Positions 50,601-59,008 of a stretch of DNA of 64,000 nucleotides are shown here, one piece after another. The first letter of the stretch is position 1. Each line of letters opens with the position of its first letter. The translations under genes were made by a program, and so were the position numbers. The DNA comes from Hydractinia symbiolongicarpus (Eukaryota; Cnidaria; Hydrozoa; Anthoathecata; Hydractiniidae): contig NC_079880.1 of the NCBI RefSeq assembly GCF_029227915.1, positions 30,247,501-30,311,500 of the forward strand. The letters are read 5' to 3'. Under the pieces are notes generated by a model. It was not told where the DNA came from. It made no database searches and was given only the letters and a program-made list of their open reading frames with translations.

Positions 50601-52944
50601 TGTGACTGTAAATAGAAGTATTTTTGAACCTTTTTCTGATGATGTAAATGCTGCATATATGAGGATGAGTGCATCTAATAATGTAATGATTGAAGATACA
50701 ATTGTAACTGAACAAACTGATCAGTTGAATTTAGAGGAAGTCTATCAACAGCCAGTTTTGTTTAATTCAGTTTCTAATAATTCTATCAGTTCTAATAATT
50801 TAATAAGTGATGATACCTTAAGGCAGAATATACGGTCATTAAATCAACAACAGCGCTTATTTTTTGATTTTTTGTATGAATGGGCAAATAACAAAGTAAA
50901 GCAGCAAAATTGTAATTCTTTCAGAAGGGTAGAACCTCTTCAAGTTTTCGTTACTGGTGGTGCAGGTGTAGGAAAATCTTACCTAATAAATACTATTTAT
51001 CAATCTTTATCAAAGCTGTTTAACTTATATTTAGGTACACCTGAAAAATGCAAGGTATTAAAAGTAGCACCTACAGGTGTTGCAGATATTAACATAGATG
51101 GAACCACCATCAACTCTGCTTTTGGAATTCCTAAATCAAAATCTTTGAATTTACACAATTTGAGTGACAACCTTCGTTGCAAATTTAGAGACAAATATTC
51201 GCATCTTAATGTTGTTATAATTGATGAAATCTCCATGGTTTCAAATGTTAAATTATATCATATACACAAAAGACTGTGCGAAATATTCCAGATGAGTCTT
51301 GATAACCCATTTGCGAATAAGACCATATTGGCTGTAGGTGATCTATACCAACTTCCTCCGGTTCAAGAGGCTAAGATATTCACTCCATTTAAACATGACT
51401 TTCTTAATATTTGTCATCCATGGAAATCATTTAAACTGTATGAGCTATCTGAAATTATGAGACAGCAAGGAGATGATAGTTTCATAAAACTTCTAAATAA
51501 TGTACGCATTGGAGAAGTAGGTGACAAAGATTTGTTACTTCTTAATTCACGAATTGCAAAAAACATACCAGTTGACTCGATATATTTATTTGCAGAAAAT
51601 AGTTTAAAAGACCAACTGAATTTGTCAAAACTTAGTAAATTAGAAGGTGAAAACATTGTCATTAATTCCCTTGACAAATTTCCTGAAAATGTATCAATAT
51701 CAAAAATCAATCAAGCTTTGGACAGAAATGTAAGTCAGACAAATGGACTATGTAAGTCATTAATTATAAAGAGAAATGCTTTGATAATGCTAACTAATAA
51801 TATTGATATCGATGATCGACTTATCAATGGTCAAATTGGTCTTGTTCGTGATATACAATATAACAATGATGGAACCATCCAAACTATTTTTGTCAAATTT
51901 AATGACCATCAAGCTGGAATACTAAAAATGCGATCTAACCAGTATGCATTTGAAACTCATACAGTCCCAATTAAAAGAATACAAGCCAGTATCCCAGTTT
52001 CAATGTCATCAGTGTCCAGCCCTGCAATTTCTAGAACACAATTTCCCATCATGTTAGCATGGGGTTGTACTGTACATAAAGTGCAAGGTTTAACTTTACC
52101 TAATGTAGTGGTTTCATTCAAGTTATTAAAACAAAAAACTTTTAACTTCGGTCAGATCTATGTAGCTTTGAGCAGAGTAAAAAAATTGGCCCATATTCAC
52201 ATTGAGGGTATACCAACATTAGAAGCATGCAGAGCTGATCCTAAGGTTTCAGAAGAATACACCAGACTAAAAACTGAATCTGCTTTGTCAATTGACAAAA
52301 TACAACCTCTTGCAGACACCTTTCAATTTGCATTGCTAAACATTAGGTCACTGTCCAAACATGCTCTTGACTTAAGTCACGACATTCGACTAACTAATGC
52401 AGATGTTGTATGCCTAACTGAGACACAGTTGTTAGATAATTCACTTCATCCAACCTTGCAAGAGCATTTTTTAGAGCATGACTTATTTTTGCATAACAAT
52501 ACAGATCGATTTAAAAGCTTAGCTTTTCTTAAAAAACAATATCTTCAATGTAATATTTTGCGATTGCAAAGTGCTCTATATCTCGAGTTTTTTTCAACCA
52601 GTGACCATTTTATCTCACTAATTTTGTTTTATAAAAGTAACAATTGCCACCCACAGCGTTTTGCAGATTATGTTTCAAATCTTGTAGAACTTCATAAACC
52701 AGATTTTGTGTTAGGAGATTTTAATTCAAATGCACTCTGTGACATACTTCCACCTGTTCTTACTAGGATGAATGAATTAAATTACAAACTTTTGGTCACC
52801 GAGCCAACGCATATACTTGGTGGTCTTATAGATTATGTATATGTAAATAATGAATTTCACAATATTGAAAATTTGTCTGTTGCTATTATACCTGTATATT
52901 ACTCAGATCATTGTGCAATTTCTGTGCAAATCAAACATTGGTAG
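47668..52944 (+). CDS. Helentron Rep-helicase with C-terminal AP-type endonuclease
   Basis: About 1,757 residues without a stop; numbering here is from 47671. N-terminal cysteine pairs (CVICGRC, CNTC) and a GQMPKVKGAICNIPVD segment match the region preceding Helitron Rep. The Rep nuclease has the two-His motif H540-T-H542 (QHTHSFIWV) and tyrosines in NYYKAVSYMCSYFSK. The PIF1-type helicase has Walker A GGAGVGKS (K1102), Walker B IIDEIS (D1185, E1186), GDLYQLPPVQ, a CTVHKVQGLTLP motif and YVALSRVKKL. From about residue 1551 there is an endonuclease/exonuclease/phosphatase domain: CLTETQ, LGDFN (D1683) and SDH (D1746, H1747). Rep-helicase plus CR1-like endonuclease is the hallmark of Helentrons. 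It would nick, unwind and re-ligate DNA in rolling-circle transposition. There is no ATG just after the upstream TAG, which supports one protein with the preceding protease. Confidence 0.93.
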   Translation, partial: NVTEADKAVILEGHKAPFLKVVSSPKKKFDNKSNSATNCKNLSFLLDTVDTSIKGFRQQIFEGPSYVCVICGRCLYKKSVVVFDPLKCSEIGNKIYKNIQIENGLLYICNTCKQKVKNGKVPCQAMANKLYVNDIPNELKCLNKLEAVLISKRILFKKIAIMSKGQMPKVKGAICNIPVDVDNTCNSLPRNIDSSGILLVKLKKKLQFNGHVYYEPVSPAKVGEALTYLKLNNKLYSDVHINVANISEELLNLHVDEEICIELDSSTVNDNLETDSNPLDSFRQQAGEMCIIPEHLTTEIFEIAPGEGQVPTSILNDQYCEELSFPILFSLGEFGYKVERDVKLSPVKYFNQRLLHYKQTFASSSDYIFFVQFVLQQLSFNNQISIAMRKSSANVTAGMLQQGYSETIQSLVSTNKAFVFMNQIKGTPAYWKRFQLEVLAIIRQLGCPTFFLTLSCADLQWDELVSIISKLDMNPLSEEAISNLTYFERCEILNKNPVLVARHLQYRVELLFRNVLLRTNLLGEILYYAIRVEFQFRGTQHTHSFIWVKDAPTLTESNISNYINFLDFTTHAYLPREKNELYNLVKKYQTHKHSKSCRKYKNTPCRYNFGRFFTQRTIVACPISSKKTTEEQFNDLTERNNILSRVKTYINEYLDPSKQGYNGDSISISDILNELNIVEKDYYHALSISSSTDYEIHLKRPPDSCFINNYNPYILKAWQANMDIQPVFNYYKAVSYMCSYFSKSESESSQALIQASKEIQSMKLRTREAMYKLASAYATSRQMSLQEAVVFSLPELWLRKCFPRTIFVNTNIPTERIRLCKPKALLNELDSESTDIYAKNMIDRYMDRPDSNFCSGRYASVDDMCLAMFLSHYCVKNDKIDNEFLCDFQPLILTADISENSQAGCNFPSIIPLMSCKEKLVCRKVRQILRYSIPNNDLFPERHAHYLLFLFLPFRSETELLINNSYCEKLLQHGVLDVVTVNRSIFEPFSDDVNAAYMRMSASNNVMIEDTIVTEQTDQLNLEEVYQQPVLFNSVSNNSISSNNLISDDTLRQNIRSLNQQQRLFFDFLYEWANNKVKQQNCNSFRRVEPLQVFVTGGAGVGKSYLINTIYQSLSKLFNLYLGTPEKCKVLKVAPTGVADINIDGTTINSAFGIPKSKSLNLHNLSDNLRCKFRDKYSHLNVVIIDEISMVSNVKLYHIHKRLCEIFQMSLDNPFANKTILAVGDLYQLPPVQEAKIFTPFKHDFLNICHPWKSFKLYELSEIMRQQGDDSFIKLLNNVRIGEVGDKDLLLLNSRIAKNIPVDSIYLFAENSLKDQLNLSKLSKLEGENIVINSLDKFPENVSISKINQALDRNVSQTNGLCKSLIIKRNALIMLTNNIDIDDRLINGQIGLVRDIQYNNDGTIQTIFVKFNDHQAGILKMRSNQYAFETHTVPIKRIQASIPVSMSSVSSPAISRTQFPIMLAWGCTVHKVQGLTLPNVVVSFKLLKQKTFNFGQIYVALSRVKKLAHIHIEGIPTLEACRADPKVSEEYTRLKTESALSIDKIQPLADTFQFALLNIRSLSKHALDLSHDIRLTNADVVCLTETQLLDNSLHPTLQEHFLEHDLFLHNNTDRFKSLAFLKKQYLQCNILRLQSALYLEFFSTSDHFISLILFYKSNNCHPQRFADYVSNLVELHKPDFVLGDFNSNALCDILPPVLTRMNELNYKLLVTEPTHILGGLIDYVYVNNEFHNIENLSVAIIPVYYSDHCAISVQIKHW

Positions 52945-53057
52945 CTTGATACAATATGTCTAATATCTTTTTGTTTAAATTTATTGTATTTATTCCAAAA
53001 TCAGGGACTTCATTTACATTATATTTATATATTTATGTCTATTTTATTCATTTATAG

Positions 53058-54375
53058 ATGTCGTCAGAACAGAAAACACCAAAAAAACGTCTTGGTAAGA
53101 TATCTTTCTTTACCATTTTAAAGGATCCGTTTAAGCATTTGTAAAGTGTTAAGAAAACAAACTACATAATTTAGGTCATAAACTTTAATCTTATATAAAA
53201 ATATAAATGTCAGTGTCAGTATTCTTATATTTGGCAGGAATTTATAGATAGAATTTATAGATTTTGTTTTTTCAGATAATTCTATTGTTGGGTATGTTAC
53301 GAATGTATCACCAATTAAAACTGCTAAAAACAATCCAAAGAGGAAATACTTTGATTTCCTTCTAAACACAGAGGACAAAATGGAACGAACAGTTTGTTTT
53401 TCCCCTGAAAAACATAAACTGGTATCAGAAGTTCACAAAGATCTCACTGGATGTGAAATAAAAAAATACAAAAGGAGCGACACTAATGACATCATTATAA
53501 CAGATTTTTCATCTGTGAAAAAGCTTGCTCCATCTTTTGAACTGCAGACCCCTGAAGTTGTTCTCAAAACTATTCCAGCAATTCTTAATGAATCGATGCT
53601 GTATGAAATCGTAAACACAAAAGCATATCTATATGAACTGAGTGAAACTAAGGCGCTGACAGACAAGAATGGAAAAAATATGTCATATCGCAATGCCATT
53701 CTTATTGACGAAACAAGCGAAAAACTGCCAATCACGTTTTATAATGAACAATGTGGGCAAGTGAAAAACAAGGAAACATATATTTTAACAGAACTAAGGG
53801 TATCAAAATATATGAACAATCGGTTCTTGAAAGCCACCCCATTCACCAAACTAAGAACTGTGGATCCATTAGAAATAAACGACGAAGCAGTAACAGTAAC
53901 AGATTGTACTTCACATTTCATCATAACTAGTGTAGATTTAAAAAGTTTTTCAGAAAAATTCCAGTGTCCTTCATGCAAATCCAATGACCTTGAAGTTGAG
54001 AAGGACTATACCATATGCAATAATTGTTGCACCATGACAGATGCCTCGCAGTGTCGAAAGCACTCCAACATTGGTTTTACTGCAGAAGGCGATACTGGCA
54101 AACTTGTCTTAGATTGTTCACCTAGCTTGTTGGAGAAGTGTTTTGGCATTCCGTGTTGCAAAAAGATTCCACTAGCCAAAAAAATGATCAAGGCAAATGT
54201 TATAGTTAAGTTTGATCAGCGGGATAACTCGATAATTGAGATAAGGCTAAAAGAGGATAACTCCATTAAGATGTGCCTAAAAGAAAAAGAGCAAGACAAT
54301 GTGACATCACAAAATTTTATTAGTGAAGAAGAAGAAATGGTATTACTCGACGGGAAAAACGATGAGGAAGATTGA
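53058..54375 (+). CDS. RPA-like single-strand DNA-binding protein, two exons
   Basis: Exon 1 is 53058-53094 (ATG, then lysine-rich), a GTAAGA donor starts the intron at 53095, TTTTTTCAG ends it at 53275, and exon 2 runs 53276-54375; the split codon becomes Asp. The joined protein has about 378 residues. The first part, GYVTNVSPIKTAKNN, then FDFLLNTEDK and VCFSPEKHK, is typical of the first OB fold of transposon RPA proteins. A second OB fold carries ILIDETSEKLPITFYNEQ and TYILTELRVSKYMNNRFLKA. A zinc motif has C243, C246, C260 and C263. The C-terminus is acidic. It presumably coats single-stranded DNA during Helentron transposition. It starts 113 bp after the Rep-helicase stop on the same strand, so it is likely part of the element. 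An acceptor-like TTTATAG sits directly before its ATG. Confidence 0.85.
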
Positions 54376-54967
54376 CTTACTTATTCAACTGAACTATCAT
54401 GTTTTTTGTTATGTTATGCTTGCTTAAATGTTATGCTTGCTTGAACTAATTTAAAAAGTTATATTTTTTGTTTGTTTACATTTTGTTCTGATATTTCTTA
54501 TTGACATTTCAGTTTATAATTTTTTACTCAGCTTGCTGCAGTCCACAAAAATTGCTCCATAGAAATTTATCACGTTCTGTTTGTTGTTTGTTTTGTTTTA
54601 CTGAACTCTTTTATCATTGTTTTAAAGTACGTGTTCATAATTTGATATGCTTACATATTTCCTACAAAAATTAATATAAGACAAATGATACGAGATAACA
54701 TGGGGATCATTTATTTAAATACATATTCGGACATTATTATGTTAATGTATTGTTTTTATGCTGGTTAGTCAGATTTCCTTGGCAAGTAATAAAACAATGG
54801 TTAAGGACTTCTTTTTGGTACCGTGTATTCGAATCTGAATGCTCTAACAACACTCTTTCCCATTTCTTGGTATTTTATTAAACTCATTCACTTACTACAT
54901 TTTTGCTCAATTATTTTCCTTGGTGAAACTCTTGCAGCGAAAAACCATTTTGAATAATTTACATTTA
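54376..54967. other. AT-rich sequence after the RPA gene
   Basis: Probably 3' untranslated region and tail of the Helentron; ATGTTATGCTTGCTT is locally repeated around 54409-54443. I cannot place the element's 3' terminus. Confidence 0.45.
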
Positions 54968-55089
54968 TCTCTTTAATAATAGCCGTATTCTGTCTGTTCA
55001 AAAGGGTTACCGCGTCCCGTAACGGAAACACGAAATGTGATATATAAAGGACGGGCGACCCCGTGGATTTTTCCACGGTCTAACGACTT
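54968..55089 (+). mobile_element. Short non-autonomous Helitron, copy 1
   Basis: Begins TCTCTTTAATAATAGCCG and continues with TCTGTTCAAAAGGGTTACCG, a 5' end shared with 61950. It ends with the hairpin CCGTGGA-TTTT-TCCACGG (55061-55078) and CTAACGACT. The expected terminal AG appears lost where the next element abuts. Confidence 0.7.
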
Positions 55090-55203
55090 CTATATTATAA
55101 TGCCCGTATACGTCTGTCCGTCCGTCTGTCTGTCTGTCACGCAAAATGGTAGCTTAGCTGCGACGGGCGAACCCGTGGATTTTTCCACGGGCTAACGACT
55201 AGT
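55090..55203 (+). mobile_element. Short non-autonomous Helitron, copy 2
   Basis: Starts TC TATATTATAATGCCCG (55089/55090), has a TCTGTC/GTCCGTC-rich 5' part, then a perfect 8-bp stem hairpin CCCGTGGA-TTTT-TCCACGGG (55172-55191), and ends CTAACGACTAG followed by T. A 5' TC, a subterminal hairpin, a terminal CTAG and a 3' flanking T fit the Helitron rule. Confidence 0.75.
55172..55191 (+). terminator. Helitron 3' hairpin
   Basis: An 8-bp perfect stem with a TTTT loop, eight bases before the terminal CTAG. In Helitrons such a hairpin marks the 3' end of rolling-circle transfer. Confidence 0.7.
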
Positions 55204-56224
55204 TTAAAAAAAAACATAAGGCGAACTAATTATGCAGAAAACCTATAACAGTTAATATTTTACAGAACGCATTTTATGATTCGTTTCAACCTAGAGGTAA
55301 CGCGGGAATGTATTATAATTGTTAATGCAAGCCCCTAATCTGGCATAAGCAAAACTAGCACCCAGTTCTTAAAATTCCCAGCAATTTATTCCCCTAGGTT
55401 TTTCGCTTTCTTGATATGCGTGCTGGCGCGGTTCGCCTAAAGTCACTGTTGTAGGAATCCGCCGTGTTCGCAGGACTTTTCAAAATTGGAACGTCGGTCA
55501 AGAAAGCTTTGCTAATATTGCAAACTGTAAAAGAAAAAAAAAAGCTAAGAACGACGAAGTAGCCTGGGTTACGTTTTGACCGTGGCAGATAAGCGAAATA
55601 ACAGTTGTATTTCAGAATCTCCGTTCCACAGCTTCATAGCTGGTCAGCTATCTTGTTTTAAAATATTCCTATCAAGACATAAATTAATTAAAACCAGTTT
55701 GAATTATTTTGGCTTTTGTTTCAGTTGAATGGTTGTTTGAAAGTGTTTGGACGATCTGCATATTCAGATATTATTTAGTGTATTACCACAAATAATATTC
55801 AAATAATAATGTAATAATTTTATTCTTTTGTATAAAAATACTATTATTATAAGGTAAAGGCAATTTAATTAGTTGTTCTATCGTTACGACAATTTTTTTG
55901 GGTTGCTCGGTAGCAAAAGAAAAAGAAATATATATTTATAAAAAATTTGACGCCAGCACATTACCAATGACAACACAGAAAAAAAGTCATTTAATCACGC
56001 TGAAGAAAAGGAAAAAATAAAACTATATACTATGTTATATTATCATATTTTTGTGATGGCCTTTGTCTAAGACGTTGATAAACAAGTAGAAAAAGCAATG
56101 TTCTTTATGAATATTCTGATGTGTAAGACCTGCTTAAGATTTTTAGTATAAAACGACGAGTTCAGCAAAATGTCATTATTCTTTTTTAGTTTCCTGTTAT
56201 ATTTTACCAATGATTTGGTAAAAA
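55204..56224. other. Intergenic sequence, nothing recognised
   Basis: The 55300-55600 segment is more GC-rich (GTGCTGGCGCGGTTCGCC) but has no frame or repeat I can name. Confidence 0.5.
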
Positions 56225-56290
56225 GCCTTGATCGTCTAACGTAAGACGCTTACATTGTAGGAAATCCAGGTTCAAATCCTGGTCAAGGCT
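56225..56290 (+). repeat. tRNA-like cloverleaf with a 3-nt anticodon loop (SINE head)
   Basis: Acceptor stem GCCTTGA/TCAAGGC pairs perfectly (7 bp), D stem GTCT/AGAC, T arm CCAGG-TTCAAAT-CCTGG perfect, and B box GGTTCAAATCC. The anticodon stem CTTAC/GTAGG forms five pairs (one G-T) around only ATT, four bases shorter than a tRNA loop. It therefore cannot decode. It aligns with the minus-strand element at 39474-39541. Confidence 0.6.
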
Positions 56291-56435
56291 GTTAAGGTTG
56301 ATTTCCAAAAGGTGTAGACAAAATAAAAGAAGGCAACAAAAAAGGAGATAACATTCCTCAACTCTTTTCAGCAAATCCATACAGTTATTATATACATAAT
56401 ACTTTTTTAGAAATCTATCGGTGATCATTTATATA

Positions 56436-56582
56436 CCGAATTTCCTCTAAAGAACGCCGCCCTCTAAAGAACGCCGCCCTCCAAAGAACGCCGCACTTCT
56501 ATATGAAAATTTGTAATAAACGCCGCCCTCTAAAGAACGCCGCCCTCCAAAGAACGCCGCACCTTAGATGCGGCGTTTATTA
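56436..56582. promoter_or_regulatory. Left subterminal 17-bp iteron array
   Basis: CTCTAAAGAACGCCGCC occurs in tandem from about 56445 (three units with minor variation) and again from about 56518 (three units), followed by the inverted word GCGGCGTTTATTA. These are probable transposase binding sites. Confidence 0.75.
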
Positions 56583-56624
56583 GAAAAAAAACATTTTAAT
56601 AGGGAAAGTAAAAAAAGTTGGTAT

Positions 56625-57131
56625 TTATATGAATTTGATCTGTTTTCTTTCACAAAATTCTTCTACATCTAATGACAAATACGAATATTTAGTTTTACGC
56701 TTTAACAGTTCACCGTGAAGAATTTTAGCATAACTTTTGCTAGATGTAAAACAAATGAACTTTGCAGGTACACTCAAACCAATGTCTCGTTTTCGTTTCC
56801 CAGTAACTGTCGCATTTACATGATTATCTCCAATTTCAATAAAAAACGATATCAGCTTTGACAACTCTATTGGCAAATGTCCCACTAAGGTTTCGTTGCC
56901 GTCCATGAGTTTGTACGTTCCAATTGCATTCTTGTCCAGTTCTTGAGCCTCTACTCTCTTGTCTTCTTTGCAAACCAAAGATTCTCCTATAATGGGTGTC
57001 CATATATTTTTATAAACATGATGTCCGCGAATATTTGTAGAGAATTTAATGATGAAATACATTTCAAATGTTTTAGGAATCACTCGAGCCATGTTCCTCT
57101 CAAATCTCTGACTTCCACGTGTAGCTATCAT
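56625..57131 (-). CDS. HIRAN-like accessory protein of the pogo element
   Basis: The ATG at 57131 (MIATRGSQRFERN) gives 168 residues; the frame is open a little further but only from a TTG. Visible pattern: an N-terminal basic part, then HHVYKNIWTPIIGESLVC, an acidic/charged stretch, LVGHLPIELSKLISFFIEIG, VTGKRKRDIGLSVPAKF and a C-terminal basic region. The order G-x-x-L, VGHLP, VTGKR and VPA resembles HIRAN-type DNA-end-binding modules (Rad5/HLTF family) found in cnidarian hypothetical proteins. That assignment is from remembered pattern. It lies wholly inside the transposon and is divergent from the transposase, with 244 bp between the two start codons that could hold a shared promoter. Function in transposition is unknown. 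Confidence 0.65.
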   Translation of the reverse strand: MIATRGSQRFERNMARVIPKTFEMYFIIKFSTNIRGHHVYKNIWTPIIGESLVCKEDKRVEAQELDKNAIGTYKLMDGNETLVGHLPIELSKLISFFIEIGDNHVNATVTGKRKRDIGLSVPAKFICFTSSKSYAKILHGELLKRKTKYSYLSLDVEEFCERKQIKFI

Positions 57132-57375
57132 ATATTTCGTATGAGCGTGCAATCAACGATTGATAAAAATAGAACTTTTTCTTATAGAGAAAAAATTCTA
57201 TTCAAAATCATTTTCCGCGCTTTTGATCTCGTCGAAAATAACACTTCCTTGGATTGTTAATAGTGTTTAAAGAAAAAGTTGACACCAGTAAACAATACTA
57301 CAAGATAATTGCTCCCAATCTGTATATATCAACCTTACACACTTTTATGTTTGTAAGTGAAAGTTCATTAGAAAA

Positions 57376-58818
57376 ATGTCGCACAACGAGGAGAAGCAGT
57401 TAATATCCCATAAAGGGGAAAAAAGAAGAAGCTTTACCTTTGAATTTAAGACAACAGTTGTTGATCACGCAATTAGTACATCAAATCGCGAAGCAGGAAG
57501 AAAGTACGGTGTCGATGAAAAAAGAGTAAGAGAATGGAGAGCTAATGTGGAGAAGTTGAAACAAGGAGCAGCGAAAAGATTCAAACTAGAAGGAGCAGGT
57601 TGCAAAATCAAGAATCTTGATTTAGAAGAAGATCTGCTCGAATGGATACATGATAGGAGAGCTAATTCTTTGCGTGTTTCGAGAAAACTGATAATGAGAA
57701 AAGCAAAAGCAATGCACGATGAAAAAGCTGGAGAGGACACTGTTGCAAAAAATAGTTTCCAGGCTAGTCGATGTTGGTTGGAAAAGTTCATGAAACGAAA
57801 TTGTCTTTCATTACGTCGTAGAACGACAACAGTTCAAAAGGATCCAGCGTATCTTGTGGACAGGTTGGTGCAGTATGTAGTACATGTCCGCCGAATGTCA
57901 AAGAAATACCAATTCAACGCCGGTTCGATTCTTGCAATGGACGAGACTGCTGTTTGGGCGGATATGACAGCACCTACAACGGTGTCACAGCGTGGCGAAC
58001 GAGAAATTATGCTTAAATCGACTGGTCATGAAAAGGTCAGAATTTCTGTATGCTTGACAGCAAAGGCAGACGGAAGTAAATTTAAACCATTTATTGTTTT
58101 TGGTGGTGCAAAACGCGAATGCAAAGAACTAAATACTGAATTCAAAAATAAATGCGTAGTTGTGTCCTCAAAAAATGCATGGATGAACGAGGAACTCACC
58201 TTACACTATGTGCAAACAGTTTTAGGAAAGTTTTCCTTTAATCGACGCTTGTTAGCTTGGGATTCATTTGAATGCCACATGATGGATTCCGTGAAACAAG
58301 AATTGTCAAAAGGCAGAATTGAGAATGTCATAATTCCCGGTGGCTGCACTAAATATATACAGGCACCAGATGTCTCATGGAATAAACCATTTAAGAGTCG
58401 GATGATCGATCTTTATAACGAATGGATGGTTGAAGGTGTTCAACAGTTCACAAAAGGAGGAAACCAGAAACCTCCATCGCGACGAAAGCTAGTGCAATGG
58501 GTTCTAGACGCATGGAATGGCTTGAGCACGGAAATGATTATCAAATCTTTTAAGTCGTGTGGTTTAAATTTAGCTCTTGATGGATCAGAGGATGGACAAA
58601 TCCATTGTTTTAAAGAAGGATCGTCCTGTTCATCTGGTGCTACCTTAATGAAAAAAGCAACTGAGGCATTGGAAGAAGACCAATCTTCTGACAACCCATT
58701 TGAAATTTACGATTGTGATGTAAATGAAAGCTATGAGTCCTTTATGTTATCGACGAAGACTCGGACGGAGATAGCGACATTGACATTGACATTGTTTAAT
58801 AGACTTTTCATAGTTTAA
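57376..58818 (+). CDS. pogo-like DD35D transposase with CENP-B-type DNA-binding domain
   Basis: The frame from 57376 gives 480 residues. Residues about 15-60 (RRSFTFEFKTTVVDHAI to VDEKRVREWRANV) form a CENP-B/Brinker-like helix-turn-helix; about 85-160 is a second, Tc5-type domain (LEEDLLEWIHDRRA, SRCWLEKFMKRN). The DDE_1 catalytic domain has D189 (LAMDETAVWADM), D296 (LLAWDSFECHMM) and D332 (QAPDVSWNKPFK), a DD35D spacing. It would bind the ends and cut and paste at TA. It is intact up to about residue 453. The last part reads TKTRTEIATLTLTLFNR, whereas a shifted frame gives an acidic tail IDEDSDGDSDIDIDIV ending at a TAA at 58797-58799. So a small indel near 58735 probably altered the C-terminus. 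Confidence 0.95.
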   Translation: MSHNEEKQLISHKGEKRRSFTFEFKTTVVDHAISTSNREAGRKYGVDEKRVREWRANVEKLKQGAAKRFKLEGAGCKIKNLDLEEDLLEWIHDRRANSLRVSRKLIMRKAKAMHDEKAGEDTVAKNSFQASRCWLEKFMKRNCLSLRRRTTTVQKDPAYLVDRLVQYVVHVRRMSKKYQFNAGSILAMDETAVWADMTAPTTVSQRGEREIMLKSTGHEKVRISVCLTAKADGSKFKPFIVFGGAKRECKELNTEFKNKCVVVSSKNAWMNEELTLHYVQTVLGKFSFNRRLLAWDSFECHMMDSVKQELSKGRIENVIIPGGCTKYIQAPDVSWNKPFKSRMIDLYNEWMVEGVQQFTKGGNQKPPSRRKLVQWVLDAWNGLSTEMIIKSFKSCGLNLALDGSEDGQIHCFKEGSSCSSGATLMKKATEALEEDQSSDNPFEIYDCDVNESYESFMLSTKTRTEIATLTLTLFNRLFIV

Positions 58819-58893
58819 TTCTTTTGTTATCTATACTTAATCTTAAAGAAAATACTTAACGTCAACTTCTGCTTTTTGTCTCACTCATGGTTT

Positions 58894-58997
58894 TGTAATA
58901 AACGCCGCCCTCCAAAGAACGCCGCCCTCTAAAAAACGCCGCACCTAAAAATTGCATTTTGTAAAGAACGCCGCGGCGTTCTTTAGAGGAAATACGG
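58894..58997. promoter_or_regulatory. Right subterminal iterons and 22-bp palindrome
   Basis: AACGCCGCCCTCCAAAGAAC and a variant repeat form an array at 58894-58943. A perfect 22-bp palindrome centred on CCGCGG (58963-58984) overlaps the right inverted repeat. The left end has six direct iterons, so the two ends are asymmetric. Confidence 0.75.
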
Positions 58998-59008
58998 TAG
59001 TGAAATTA

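Larger units (their letters stand above)
56436..58997 (+). mobile_element. Complete pogo-like DNA transposon with two divergent genes
   Basis: Terminal inverted repeats match over 25 bp with one mismatch: CCGAATTTCCTCTAAAGAAC at the left and, reading inwards from the right, CCGTATTTCCTCTAAAGAAC. TA flanks both sides (56434-56435, 58998-58999), as expected for the Tc1/mariner-pogo superfamily. Inside the ends are arrays of a 17-bp iteron. The element contains a plus-strand transposase and a minus-strand HIRAN-like gene, both in long open frames. It looks young because the repeats are almost identical. Confidence 0.93.

Noticed and set aside
54968-55203. The short hairpin elements as the 3' end of the large Helentron
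   Set aside because: Their own 5' TC ends are present and one matches the other Helitron at 61950; Helentrons usually have different termini.
56204-56290. Functional tRNA gene
   Set aside because: The anticodon loop has only three bases, so it cannot decode; a SINE head or tRNA pseudogene is more likely.
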